From Bacillota bacterium (GTDB lineage: Bacteria; Bacillota; Clostridia; Lachnospirales; Lachnospiraceae): a stretch of 64,000 nucleotides of DNA. A program made the position numbers and the translations under genes. A model generated the notes under the pieces. The model was given only the letters and a program-made list of their open reading frames with translations. It made no database searches and was not told the origin of the DNA. The first letter of the stretch is position 1. Each line of letters begins with the position of its first letter. The stretch covers positions 1 to 64,000 of the forward strand of contig JAEWSH010000128.1 of assembly GCA_023398375.1 (NCBI GenBank). The letters run 5' to 3'. Below are positions 8,450 to 16,553 of the stretch, piece after piece.

Positions 8450-9373
8450 ATGAAAAAGAGCGTAGTGATATTGACTGTCTGTATTTGTCTTGGGACAACA
8501 GGATGCGGAACGAACGCTAAGACAGATGCAGCGTCAGCTACAACGCAGAAAAAAACAGAAGCAGTAACAACAGAAGCAGTAACAACAGATGAGGCTATGA
8601 CAGAAGAAACTGAGACCATGGCACAAGAAGAAACATCAAGCATCCAGGTGGATGAAGGGCAAGCAGCAGAATATATGGCTTCCATTGATATGGTAGATTA
8701 TTCGCGGGATGTGGAGGCTGAGGATGGAACATTATTGTTGAAAGTGACACAGAATTGTCCGGATATTACGATTGATGGTTCAGCGGCCGCAGCGGATAAT
8801 ATGAATGATTCTTATTTAAAGGAAAAAGAAGCCTTTGATGCTATGATAGAAAAATATGCAAAGGCAGTAAAGGCTGACTATAAAGAACTTTCCGAGGAAG
8901 ATAAAAATAATTATCAAGAATATATATCAGGATTGGAGGAAGGCGGTCAGATAGAAGCTGATTTTAAGCTGGAATATAGTCTGAAAAGAGCGGATGAGCA
9001 GTGCATTAGTATTGTAAAGGACAGTTATGAAAATACAGACGAATACCCAAACTCTTTCAGGGAAGCTGCGGTATTTGACACGGCTACGGGAGAACAGTTG
9101 ACATTTGAGGGTATTTTTGAAGATACGGATGAAGCAAGAGCTTTTATTACCGATTATTTATCCAAAATACTAAGAAAGAAATATAAGGACGTCCTTTATG
9201 ACGATTATGAAAAAAGCATAACTGATATTTTGGATCGCAATACTTGGTATCTTTCAAAAGGAGGTTTTGTAATTATCTGTAATGAATCTGTCATAACTCC
9301 GTACGCAGCGGGATGCACGGAATTTACAATTCCGTATTCTAAGTTGGATGGGTTAGGTTATCTATATCAGTAA
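8450..9373 (+). CDS. DUF3298/DUF4163-type lipoprotein, tandem copy 2
   Basis: A 307-residue paralogue of the preceding gene with the same lipoprotein signal (L-G-T-T-G-C), a longer Thr/Glu/Ala linker and matching blocks such as T-I-D-G-S-A-A-A-A-D-N and L-E-Y-S-L-K-R-A-D. The G-G-A-H-P-N block of copy 1 is altered here (Y-E-N-T-D-E-Y-P-N-S), so one conserved histidine is lost, and there is an insertion of about 12 residues before it. The upstream regions and SD sites (AGGAGGG) are also similar, consistent with a whole-unit tandem duplication followed by divergence. Confidence 0.78.
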   Translation: MKKSVVILTVCICLGTTGCGTNAKTDAASATTQKKTEAVTTEAVTTDEAMTEETETMAQEETSSIQVDEGQAAEYMASIDMVDYSRDVEAEDGTLLLKVTQNCPDITIDGSAAAADNMNDSYLKEKEAFDAMIEKYAKAVKADYKELSEEDKNNYQEYISGLEEGGQIEADFKLEYSLKRADEQCISIVKDSYENTDEYPNSFREAAVFDTATGEQLTFEGIFEDTDEARAFITDYLSKILRKKYKDVLYDDYEKSITDILDRNTWYLSKGGFVIICNESVITPYAAGCTEFTIPYSKLDGLGYLYQ

Positions 9374-9403
9374 GATGCAATGTAAAATAAATAAATATAT
9401 TTA

Positions 9404-9455
9404 AAAACACACACATTTATGAGATAATAAAAATTGTCTTATCAATGTGTGTTTT
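9404..9455. terminator. Stem-loop with A and T tracts
   Basis: AAAACACACACATT pairs with AATGTGTGTTTT, with an inner GATAA/TTATC stem. It ends the lipoprotein transcript just before the leader of the serine hydrolase gene. Confidence 0.6.
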
Positions 9456-9511
9456 CATCTACCATGATAAGGTGTCAGAAAACATATGAAATCAAGAAAC
9501 AGGAGGAGATT

Positions 9512-10672
9512 ATGAAGAAACATAAATTAGAGTATTTGAATCATTTATTTGCAAAAGAAATGCAGGAAAATAGAATCAAGGGTGCCGCAATCAGGATCTT
9601 TTCCAAAGGAAGCATGGTGTTTGACCAGATCTACGGAACGGATGGACAGCATACGATATATAAGATTTTTTCTATGACAAAACCGATTACTGCAGTCGCA
9701 GCAATGATTTTATATGAAAGAGGTATGCTGGATTTATATGATCCCGTATTCAAATATCTGCCTGCTTTTAAGGAAATGAAAAAAGTCGGAGAAAATGGAT
9801 TAGAAGATTGTAAGCAGCCGATACGAATCAGAGATCTGATGAATATGACATCAGGATTAATGTATGCAGATACGACAGGAATGTCAGAAATGTGTATGAT
9901 ACAGATTGTTAATGAGATAGATGAAAGCGTAAAAAATGGAGAAAAATTAAGCAATGTAGAGATTTGCAGTTTGTTTGCAAAGGCACCATTAAAATTTGAG
10001 CCAGGGAAGAGATGGGCTTACGGGACATCGACAGATATCATGGGAGCAGTGATTGAGGTAATTACTGGAGAAACATATAGTAAATTTCTCAAAAGGGAAA
10101 TCTTTGATCCATTACAAATGGAAGATACCGATTTTTATGTAGATGAGAGCAAGAAAAGCCGTCTTGCAAAAGTATATACTAGAATCGATGAAGAGGGACA
10201 TCTGGAGGAGGCTTTAGATGAGCGCCTTCGGAGCTTGGGTATGACAGAACCATGTAAAAGGCCTGTTTTTGAATCGGCAGGCGGAGGTCTGTATTCAACA
10301 GTAGAAGACTATAGCCATTTTGCAATGATGCTTTTGGGAAATGGAACATATAAGGGAACAGAGATCATAGGAAGGAAAACAGTTGATTTTTTAAGAATAA
10401 ACCAACTGACACCAGAGCAAGAAAAAACGATTTATTTTGATAGTCTGTATGGCTACTCTTATGGAAACTTTATGCGTGTACTGGTGGATAAGAGTGCAGC
10501 TTCCAGCAATGGCAGTATTGGTGAGTATGGCTGGGATGGTTTACTTGGAAATTACTTCTGTGTGGATCCGGAAGAAGAACTTTCAGTGATCTATATGCAG
10601 CAGATTACAGAAGGTGCGGACCAGTCTTTACGAAGAAAAATGAGACAGATCATTTATGGTGCAATAGACTAG
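9512..10672 (+). CDS. Serine hydrolase, beta-lactamase/esterase family
   Basis: A 386-residue protein of the class C beta-lactamase/DD-peptidase fold (EstB-like). The nucleophile motif S-M-T-K is near residue 56 (F-S-M-T-K-P-I-T-A). The second motif is W-A-Y-G-T-S-T-D with its tyrosine near residue 170, and a G-W-D-G-L near residue 350 may serve as the third motif. There is no signal peptide, so it is likely a cytoplasmic esterase or peptidase rather than a resistance enzyme. The ATG at 9512 follows AGGAGGAG; an upstream in-frame TTG lies inside the preceding stem-loop and was rejected. Confidence 0.85.
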   Translation: MKKHKLEYLNHLFAKEMQENRIKGAAIRIFSKGSMVFDQIYGTDGQHTIYKIFSMTKPITAVAAMILYERGMLDLYDPVFKYLPAFKEMKKVGENGLEDCKQPIRIRDLMNMTSGLMYADTTGMSEMCMIQIVNEIDESVKNGEKLSNVEICSLFAKAPLKFEPGKRWAYGTSTDIMGAVIEVITGETYSKFLKREIFDPLQMEDTDFYVDESKKSRLAKVYTRIDEEGHLEEALDERLRSLGMTEPCKRPVFESAGGGLYSTVEDYSHFAMMLLGNGTYKGTEIIGRKTVDFLRINQLTPEQEKTIYFDSLYGYSYGNFMRVLVDKSAASSNGSIGEYGWDGLLGNYFCVDPEEELSVIYMQQITEGADQSLRRKMRQIIYGAID

Positions 10673-10710
10673 AATGATAGAAGGATCCTCTTATGAGCAT
10701 TCTTCTTCAT

Positions 10711-10751
10711 GATTATTAGTGCCGCTTGTAGCGGCATGTAGGGAAGTATGG
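10711..10751 (+). repeat. Hairpin-SD repeat, copy 2 of 3
   Basis: GCCGC-TTGTA-GCGGC hairpin followed by ATGTAGGGAAG and ATGG. Here the repeat's ATG runs into TGA after four codons, so translation of the downstream gene must start at 10759 in another frame. Confidence 0.55.
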
Positions 10752-10758
10752 AAGAAAA

Positions 10759-11058
10759 ATGATAGAAAAAGAAACATTCATTGTACTGAATATTATTAAA
10801 AAAGAAGATTTTACAGGCAGTCTGAAAGGTATGCGATACCGTTTATCACTGAAAAGAGAAGAAGCACCGGAAAATACCTGTATCGAAGTAACCATATGGC
10901 CACAGCCTTATAATTATGCCAGAACTCCTGATGAGGAAAAAGAAAGGAAGGAATTTCCGTTTAGTGAGGAGGGACGTGTTCTGGTAGTAGAATGGCTGAA
11001 CGAACAATATCTTTTGCAAAAACCCCGTTGGGACGAAGCTTTGGTGTGGAAATTATAG
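10759..11058 (+). CDS. Hypothetical protein
   Basis: A 99-residue soluble protein I do not recognise. It has a mixed alpha/beta look, no signal peptide and no cysteine-rich motif. A central stretch rich in charged residues carries W-P-Q-P-Y-N-Y-A-R-T-P, and the end is tryptophan-rich (V-E-W-L-N-E-Q-Y, K-P-R-W-D-E-A). The ATG at 10759 follows a purine-rich stretch. It sits 53 bp before cbiK in the same direction and might share its transcript. Being under 100 residues, it should be checked for homologues. Confidence 0.6.
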   Translation: MIEKETFIVLNIIKKEDFTGSLKGMRYRLSLKREEAPENTCIEVTIWPQPYNYARTPDEEKERKEFPFSEEGRVLVVEWLNEQYLLQKPRWDEALVWKL

Positions 11059-11111
11059 TATTTATTTACTTTTTGAAACAAAAAACATGTAAGTAAGGAG
11101 TTTAAATTAAC

Positions 11112-11903
11112 GTGCATACAAAGAAAGCAATTTTAGTGGTTAGTTTTGGGACGAGTTATAAGGAAAGCAGAAAGAAAACTATTGATACAATTGCAGATGC
11201 AATCGCATATGCATTTCCACAATACACAGTTCGTCAGGCTTTTACGAGCAAGATCATAATTGATATACTGAAGAAAAGAGATAACATTCATATTAATACA
11301 GTAACACAGGCATTGCAACAGCTGGCAGAGGAAGGCTACCAGGAACTGATTATCCAGCCGACCCATCTTATGAATGGAATTGAATATGATGAGATGGTTG
11401 CAGATGCTGCAGTTTTCAGAGGAATGTTCGATAAGATTCAGATTGGAGATCCATTGCTGACAACAGTTTCAGATTATGATGAATTCATTCAGTCCGTTTT
11501 ATCTGAAATACCTGAAAAGAAGGAAGCACACACAGCGGTTGTCTTTATGGGACATGGATCAACTCATTTTGCGAATGCGGCATATGCAGCTCTGGATTAC
11601 CATATGAAACACAAAGGTTACCACAATGTATTTGTAGGTACAGTGGAAAGTTATCCGGATATTCGGACAGTAAGAGATGATGTGATCGCTTTCGGGGCTC
11701 AGAAAGTGGTATTGTATCCGCTTATGATTGTTGCTGGGGATCATGCGCATAACGATATGGCGGGCGATGACGAAGATTCATGGACAAGTATCCTGAAAAA
11801 TGGGATGGAAGTCACCCCAGTATTGAAGGGGTTGGGAGAATATAAGGGTATCCGCAATATGTTTATCAACCATGTTGCAAATGCTATTAAAAAAGAGATA
11901 TAA
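11112..11903 (+). CDS. cbiK: Sirohydrochlorin cobaltochelatase CbiK
   Basis: A 263-residue class II chelatase that inserts Co2+ into sirohydrochlorin, the entry step of the anaerobic cobalamin pathway. The start I-L-V-V-S-F-G-T-S-Y is diagnostic. The metal-binding histidines are visible as G-H-G (His148) and G-D-H-A-H (His211/His213), matching His145 and His207 of the Salmonella enzyme. There is no signal peptide, so it is cytoplasmic. The start is GTG, with AAGGAG about 11 bases upstream. It opens the cobalamin cluster, but the next gene (cbiL) is on the other strand. Confidence 0.95.
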   Translation: MHTKKAILVVSFGTSYKESRKKTIDTIADAIAYAFPQYTVRQAFTSKIIIDILKKRDNIHINTVTQALQQLAEEGYQELIIQPTHLMNGIEYDEMVADAAVFRGMFDKIQIGDPLLTTVSDYDEFIQSVLSEIPEKKEAHTAVVFMGHGSTHFANAAYAALDYHMKHKGYHNVFVGTVESYPDIRTVRDDVIAFGAQKVVLYPLMIVAGDHAHNDMAGDDEDSWTSILKNGMEVTPVLKGLGEYKGIRNMFINHVANAIKKEI

Positions 11904-11935
11904 AAAACTCGCAAACATGTTTCTCAATTGCCGTT

Positions 11936-12622
11936 TCATCGTGTTTTAGATATGATTAGTGAAAAGTAACTGGACTGGTCAGGGATGTCTTGCAGCGATT
12001 CATAGATACGTTCATTCTCCATTCCGCAGTTCTCCACCATAGAGGCAATACGCGCATTGGCCGTAAGTATATCGCGTACAACACCTATTTTTTGACCGGA
12101 TTTCATATATACATTGGTACCATTCAGAGAAAGCGACTCTGCAATCGGATAAGAACCCGGATAGATATGAAGCGGCTCCGACTGTTCGGCCAATCCGGTA
12201 TTTAAAGTTGCTGCAGCAGCACAAAAAGAAGGAATCCCGCTGATGATTCTGGTAGGATATTGGTCTTCGGTTACCAGACGGTGCAGGTAAAGATACGTAG
12301 AGTAGATAGTAGGATCTCCGAGGGTCAAAAAAGCAATGGAAAATCCTTGCTGCAGATATTGTATAAGTTGTCTTGCACCCTGCTGATGGCTTTCCAGTAA
12401 GCGTGCTTTGTCTTTTGTCATAGGCATAGGAATGCAGAGACATTCTTTCAGGTCTATTTCGGGGATAGCTGCTTTTACAATTGCATAAGCAGTGCATTCT
12501 TCTTTTGCTGCGGATGGTATTGCGATATAAGTACATTCTTTGATCACACGGATCGCTTTTAAGGTTAATAATTCAGGGTCGCCGGGTCCAACACCGACAC
12601 CATAAAGAGTACCTGGGTTCAT
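11936..12622 (-). CDS. cbiL: Cobalt-factor II C20-methyltransferase CbiL
   Basis: A 228-residue SAM-dependent tetrapyrrole methylase that methylates C20 of cobalt-factor II. It opens with G-V-G-V-G-P-G-D-P-E-L-L-T-L-K-A, the SAM-binding P1 loop, and has the second family motif T-L-G-D-P-T-I-Y-S-T near residue 100. The ending is typical of CobI/CbiL. The SD site AAGAGG precedes the ATG. It is the only cobalamin gene on the minus strand, convergent with cbiK and divergent from cbiD, which suggests an inversion or separate control. Confidence 0.94.
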   Translation of the reverse strand: MNPGTLYGVGVGPGDPELLTLKAIRVIKECTYIAIPSAAKEECTAYAIVKAAIPEIDLKECLCIPMPMTKDKARLLESHQQGARQLIQYLQQGFSIAFLTLGDPTIYSTYLYLHRLVTEDQYPTRIISGIPSFCAAAATLNTGLAEQSEPLHIYPGSYPIAESLSLNGTNVYMKSGQKIGVVRDILTANARIASMVENCGMENERIYESLQDIPDQSSYFSLIISKTR

Positions 12623-12716
12623 GAAATAATCCTCTTTTCACTAAGTTAAAATACAATTTATTATAAGCTTGATATAGTGTAACATAATAATGCAAATTAA
12701 AACAGTGTTAATAGAT

Positions 12717-12810
12717 GTTACGTTCAGCCTGAGTTCTTCGAACGGATTATGCAGGATGTATAATTTCTGTGCATAGCTGTTGCTATGAAGCTGTAAGGCA
12801 ATGGTATTGA
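12717..12810. repeat. Dispersed palindromic repeat, copy A (degenerate)
   Basis: A left arm GTTACGTTCAGCC (12717-12729) and a right part with CTGTTGCTATGAAG-CTGTAAGGC (12777-12799) match copies at 23517-23572 and 54203-54274. The right terminal arm has decayed (GGCAATGGTATTGA), so the inverted repeat is imperfect. It fills the gap between cbiL and cbiD. Confidence 0.6.
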
Positions 12811-12832
12811 TTGGAGTACATGAGGAAAATAG

Positions 12833-13987
12833 ATGCTGGAACAATATGTATATAAAGATCAAAAAAAGTTAAGATGCGGCTATACTACGGGTTCGTGCGC
12901 GGCGGCTGCTGCAAAAGCAGCAACTGCGATGCTGCTGTCAGAAGAATATGTCAGCAAAGTGTCTCTGCTTACACCGAAAGGGACAGAATTGCAATTACAG
13001 GTCTTAGATATTCAGAGGAAAAAAGAGCAGGTAACCTGTGCCATTCAAAAAGACAGCGGAGATGATGCGGATGTGACCAATGGAATCTTGATTTATGCAA
13101 GTGCGATGCATCAGCAGGGAGGTATATCCATAGAGGGTGGAATAGGTGTCGGAAGAGTGACAAAGTCAGGGCTGGATCAGCCAATTGGACAGGCGGCTAT
13201 CAATTCTGTCCCAAGGAAAATGATAAAAGAGGCAGTTTTAGAAGAGATGGATGCGCATGGATACGAGGGCGGCATTAAGGTAATCATTTCTATTCCGGAG
13301 GGTGCGGAGATCGCAAAACGGACGTTCAATCCAAGATTAGGTATCGAAGGAGGTATCTCGGTCCTGGGTACATCCGGAATTGTAGAACCCATGAGCGAAC
13401 AGGCGTTGGTGGATACGATACGAACAGAAATAAAAATGCAAAGTACGAATGGAATTCACGATCTGCTGGTTACGCCAGGAAATTATGGCGCTGATTTTTT
13501 GAAAGATGTGTTGCATATTGATATAGAGAAAGCAATTAAGTGCAGCAATTTTATAGGAGATACCATTGATATGGCCTATGAGTATCAAATAAAGAGTCTG
13601 TTGTTGGTAGGGCATATAGGGAAATTGGTAAAGTTGGGAGCTGGTATTATGAATACGCATTCCAAAATGGCTGACGGCAGAATGGAAGTACTATGCAGCT
13701 GTGCGATTCGTGCTGGTGTGAAGAGCGAAACGGCAGAGCGGATTCTGGATTGTATTACAACGGATGAGGCAATTGCAATTTTGCAGGAAGTGCAGCTGGC
13801 AGAAGGTACCATGATTATCTTAATGGAACGAATTGAATTCTATCTTCGGCAGAGGGCATATGAAGGGATGGAGATAGCAGCAATCACATTTTCCAATCAA
13901 TATGGGATTTTAGGAAGAACGAGTAAAGCGGAAACTTTATTACAAAGACAGAAAATAACGAATAATTTAGAAAATAGAGGAAAGTAA
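12833..13987 (+). CDS. cbiD: Cobalt-precorrin-5B C1-methyltransferase CbiD
   Basis: A 384-residue enzyme that methylates C1 during corrin ring contraction in the anaerobic route. The signature G-Y-T-T-G-S-C-A-A-A-A-A-K-A-A is at residues 16-30, and the block P-R-x-M-I near residue 125 is conserved in CbiD. Length is typical (about 370-385). The ATG follows GAGGAAA. It starts the main cbi operon: cbiF begins 2 bp after its stop. The protein is unique to the oxygen-independent pathway. Confidence 0.95.
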   Translation: MLEQYVYKDQKKLRCGYTTGSCAAAAAKAATAMLLSEEYVSKVSLLTPKGTELQLQVLDIQRKKEQVTCAIQKDSGDDADVTNGILIYASAMHQQGGISIEGGIGVGRVTKSGLDQPIGQAAINSVPRKMIKEAVLEEMDAHGYEGGIKVIISIPEGAEIAKRTFNPRLGIEGGISVLGTSGIVEPMSEQALVDTIRTEIKMQSTNGIHDLLVTPGNYGADFLKDVLHIDIEKAIKCSNFIGDTIDMAYEYQIKSLLLVGHIGKLVKLGAGIMNTHSKMADGRMEVLCSCAIRAGVKSETAERILDCITTDEAIAILQEVQLAEGTMIILMERIEFYLRQRAYEGMEIAAITFSNQYGILGRTSKAETLLQRQKITNNLENRGK

Positions 13988-13989
13988 GG

Positions 13990-14745
13990 ATGGTTCATTT
14001 TGTTGGAGCGGGTCCTGGCGCAGAAGATCTGATCACACTGCGGGGAGATCGACTGCTGAGGGAAGCGGATGTTATTATCTATGCGGGATCTCTGGTCAAT
14101 CCAAAGCTAATAGAAGTAAAAAAGGAAACTTGTGCAGTATATAACAGTGCATTCATGACACTGGAAGACATAATTACAGTAATGGAAGAAAACGAACAAA
14201 AAGGATATGTCACAGTCCGGTTGCACACAGGAGATCCCTGTCTTTACGGAGCCATAAAAGAACAGATGGATGAATTGACGAAGCGGAATATTGCGTATAC
14301 CATTTGTCCGGGAGTCAGCTCGTTCTGTGGGGCGGCAGCCAGTCTGCAGGTGGAGTATACCTTGCCGGATGTCTCACAATCTGTGATAATAACCCGTATG
14401 GAAGGCAGGACACCGGTGCCGTCAAACGAAAGCATTCAAAGCTTTGCATCTCATGGAGCAACTATGGTGATTTTTCTAAGTACCGGGATGCTGGAGGTAT
14501 TATCCAAACGACTTGTGGAAGGTGGTTATACAGCAGATACCCCTGCCGCGATCTGCTATAAAGCAAGCTGGCCGGAAGAAAAAAAATATTTTTGTACAGT
14601 AGGAACCTTGGAAGAAACAGCCCGGGAACATCAGATTACAAAGACAGCTTTAATCATTGTAGGTCGTGTTTTACAGGGAGATTACAGGCGTTCGGAATTA
14701 TATCATCCGCAGTTTACCACGGAGTTTCGTAAAGGAAAAAAGTAA
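13990..14745 (+). CDS. cbiF: Cobalt-precorrin-4 C11-methyltransferase CbiF
   Basis: A 251-residue SAM-dependent methylase with the N-terminal loop V-G-A-G-P-G-A-E-D-L-I-T-L-R-G and the R-L-H-T-G-D-P-C-L-Y-G motif near residue 80, which together define the CbiF/CobM group. It methylates C11 of cobalt-precorrin-4. The SD site lies at the end of cbiD (GAGGAAAG). The cbiG start codon is 4 bp after the stop, so the two are translationally linked. Confidence 0.95.
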   Translation: MVHFVGAGPGAEDLITLRGDRLLREADVIIYAGSLVNPKLIEVKKETCAVYNSAFMTLEDIITVMEENEQKGYVTVRLHTGDPCLYGAIKEQMDELTKRNIAYTICPGVSSFCGAAASLQVEYTLPDVSQSVIITRMEGRTPVPSNESIQSFASHGATMVIFLSTGMLEVLSKRLVEGGYTADTPAAICYKASWPEEKKYFCTVGTLEETAREHQITKTALIIVGRVLQGDYRRSELYHPQFTTEFRKGKK

Positions 14746-14749
14746 AAGT

Positions 14750-15829
14750 ATGAAAATTCATATGATCAGTTTTACGGAAAATGGATATCTGCTAGGTCGT
14801 AAAATAAAAGAGAAATTACAGGAACAGATGGATTTCTATGTGGAAACAGAAGGAAGTAGTATTACATTAACCGGAAAACCATTTACCTGTTCCTTACAAG
14901 AATGGACAGCGCATGCTTTTCAGTATGCCCAAGTCATTGTATTTATCGGTGCATGTGGTATTGCAGTTCGAAGTATTGCCCCCTTCTTACAAAATAAATA
15001 CGTGGACCCTGCAGTCATTGTAATTGATGAAGCAGGAACGTTCTGCATCTCACTATTATCCGGACATGTTGGCGGTGCAAATGAATGGACTGACATAATC
15101 GCTAAGGCAATTGGTGCAGTACCTGTGATTACGACGGCAACAGATTTAAGGCGCTGCTTTGCGGTGGATGTATTTGCAAAGAAGAAAGGACTTTATCCTT
15201 ATCCGGAAGTAAGATGTAAAGAGATTTCAGCAGCATTGGTCGAAGATAAGAATATTTATGTGAAAAGTGATTTTCAGATATTAGGAGAATTACCGGAACA
15301 TCTGATTGCTGGTGATAGGGGTGGACTTGGCATTCATATCAGTTTATTTCCAGGCCGGGAAGACTGCTTTTCGCATACGTTATATTTAATACCGAGGATC
15401 GTTAGTCTGGGAATCGGATGTAAAAAGGATATATCGGAAGAACAGATCGAGGAAGCAGTATTCCAAAGTATACAGGAAATGACAAAGTGCGAAGCAGCAG
15501 CAAATGAAAAAAAACTGTTTTTAAAGGTATGGATGAAGGCAATATGCCAGATTTCCAGTATTGATATTAAAAAAGAAGAAAAAGGGCTACAGGACTTTGC
15601 GAAACAATTTCAGATTCCTTTTGTTACCTTTTCTAAGGAAGCGTTGTTACAAGCAGAAGGTGATTTTACCGGATCTTCATTTGTCGAGAGCAGAGTCGGT
15701 GTGGACAATGTATGTGAACGGGCCGCAGTATCAGCATGCGGAAATGGGAGATTAATTATGAAAAAGAAGGCCTGCAATGGAGTAACGGTAGCTCTTGCTG
15801 TGGCAGATTGGAGTGTAGATTTTGCATAA
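14750..15829 (+). CDS. cbiG: Cobalt-precorrin-5A hydrolase CbiG
   Basis: A 359-residue enzyme that opens the delta-lactone and releases the C20 two-carbon unit as acetaldehyde. It shows the three-part layout of the family: N-terminal domain with F-I-G-A-C-G-I-A-V-R-S-I-A-P near residue 65, L-L-S-G-H-V-G-G-A-N near residue 105, and the C-terminal cobalamin-fold domain from about residue 230 (S-L-G-I-G-C-K-K-D). The start is the ATG at 14750, with AAAGGAAAAAAG upstream inside cbiF. Its stop overlaps the start of cbiH. Confidence 0.94.
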   Translation: MKIHMISFTENGYLLGRKIKEKLQEQMDFYVETEGSSITLTGKPFTCSLQEWTAHAFQYAQVIVFIGACGIAVRSIAPFLQNKYVDPAVIVIDEAGTFCISLLSGHVGGANEWTDIIAKAIGAVPVITTATDLRRCFAVDVFAKKKGLYPYPEVRCKEISAALVEDKNIYVKSDFQILGELPEHLIAGDRGGLGIHISLFPGREDCFSHTLYLIPRIVSLGIGCKKDISEEQIEEAVFQSIQEMTKCEAAANEKKLFLKVWMKAICQISSIDIKKEEKGLQDFAKQFQIPFVTFSKEALLQAEGDFTGSSFVESRVGVDNVCERAAVSACGNGRLIMKKKACNGVTVALAVADWSVDFA

Positions 15830-16553
15830 ATTATTTGTGGTAGGGATTGGACCTGGGGCATATGAAGATATGACGATCCGGGCAAGCAGATGTCTGGAAA
15901 CATGTACCGTTATTGTTGGGTACACCATATATGTGGAATTGATCGCACCGTATTTTCCAGGAAAGAAGTTTATAACTACGGCAATGAAGAAGGAGATGGA
16001 GCGATGCCATATGGCGTTTCAGGAAGCTGAAAAAGGGGAAACAGTTGCCATGATATGCAGTGGAGATGCAGGAGTTTATGGTATGGCAGGCCCGATTCTG
16101 GAATTAGCAGAACAATATCCGGATGTGCAAGTGGAAGTGATTGCTGGAGTAACGGCTGCTCTGAGTGGAGGAGCTTTGCTGGGAGCACCTTTGACTCATG
16201 ATTTTGCAGTGATCAGTTTGAGCGATTTATTAACACCATGGAATACCATTGAAAATCGTCTTAAAATGGCAGCAAAAGGGGATTTTACGATATGCCTCTA
16301 TAATCCTTCCAGCAAAAAGAGGGCAGATTACCTGAGGAAGGCATGTGACATTGTCATGCAGGATAGAAATCAGGATACTGTATGTGGAATTGCAAGGCAG
16401 ATTGGAAGAGAAGGGCAGAGCGTGACACGAGTGTCATTAAAAGAATTGAGAGATACACAGGTCGATATGTTTGCGACGGTATTTATCGGAAATTCAGCAA
16501 CAAGGATGACAGAAGAATATATGGTAACGCCGAGGGGGTATCATACCAAGTGA
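15822..16553 (+). CDS. cbiH: Cobalt-factor III C17-methyltransferase CbiH
   Basis: A 243-residue tetrapyrrole methylase responsible for C17 methylation and ring contraction. Motifs are V-G-I-G-P-G-A-Y-E-D-M-T at the N-terminus and I-C-S-G-D-A-G-V-Y-G-M near residue 80, followed by C-L-Y-N-P-S-S-K-K-R near residue 165, which is specific for CobJ/CbiH. The start is TTG at 15822 with GGAG seven bases upstream, overlapping the cbiG stop by 8 bp. The stop overlaps the GTG start of the fused gene that follows. Confidence 0.94.
   Translation: MHKLFVVGIGPGAYEDMTIRASRCLETCTVIVGYTIYVELIAPYFPGKKFITTAMKKEMERCHMAFQEAEKGETVAMICSGDAGVYGMAGPILELAEQYPDVQVEVIAGVTAALSGGALLGAPLTHDFAVISLSDLLTPWNTIENRLKMAAKGDFTICLYNPSSKKRADYLRKACDIVMQDRNQDTVCGIARQIGREGQSVTRVSLKELRDTQVDMFATVFIGNSATRMTEEYMVTPRGYHTK

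Noticed and set aside
8434..8685. Minus-strand 83-codon frame over the second lipoprotein gene
   Set aside because: It is the reverse of the Thr/Glu-rich linker, a low-complexity effect.
12641..12862. Minus-strand frames over repeat A and repeat C (12641-12862, 54114-54379) that share residues S-N-S-Y-A-Q-K-L
   Set aside because: The shared peptide is the translation of the dispersed palindromic repeat, not a protein family. There is no SD site or coding bias.
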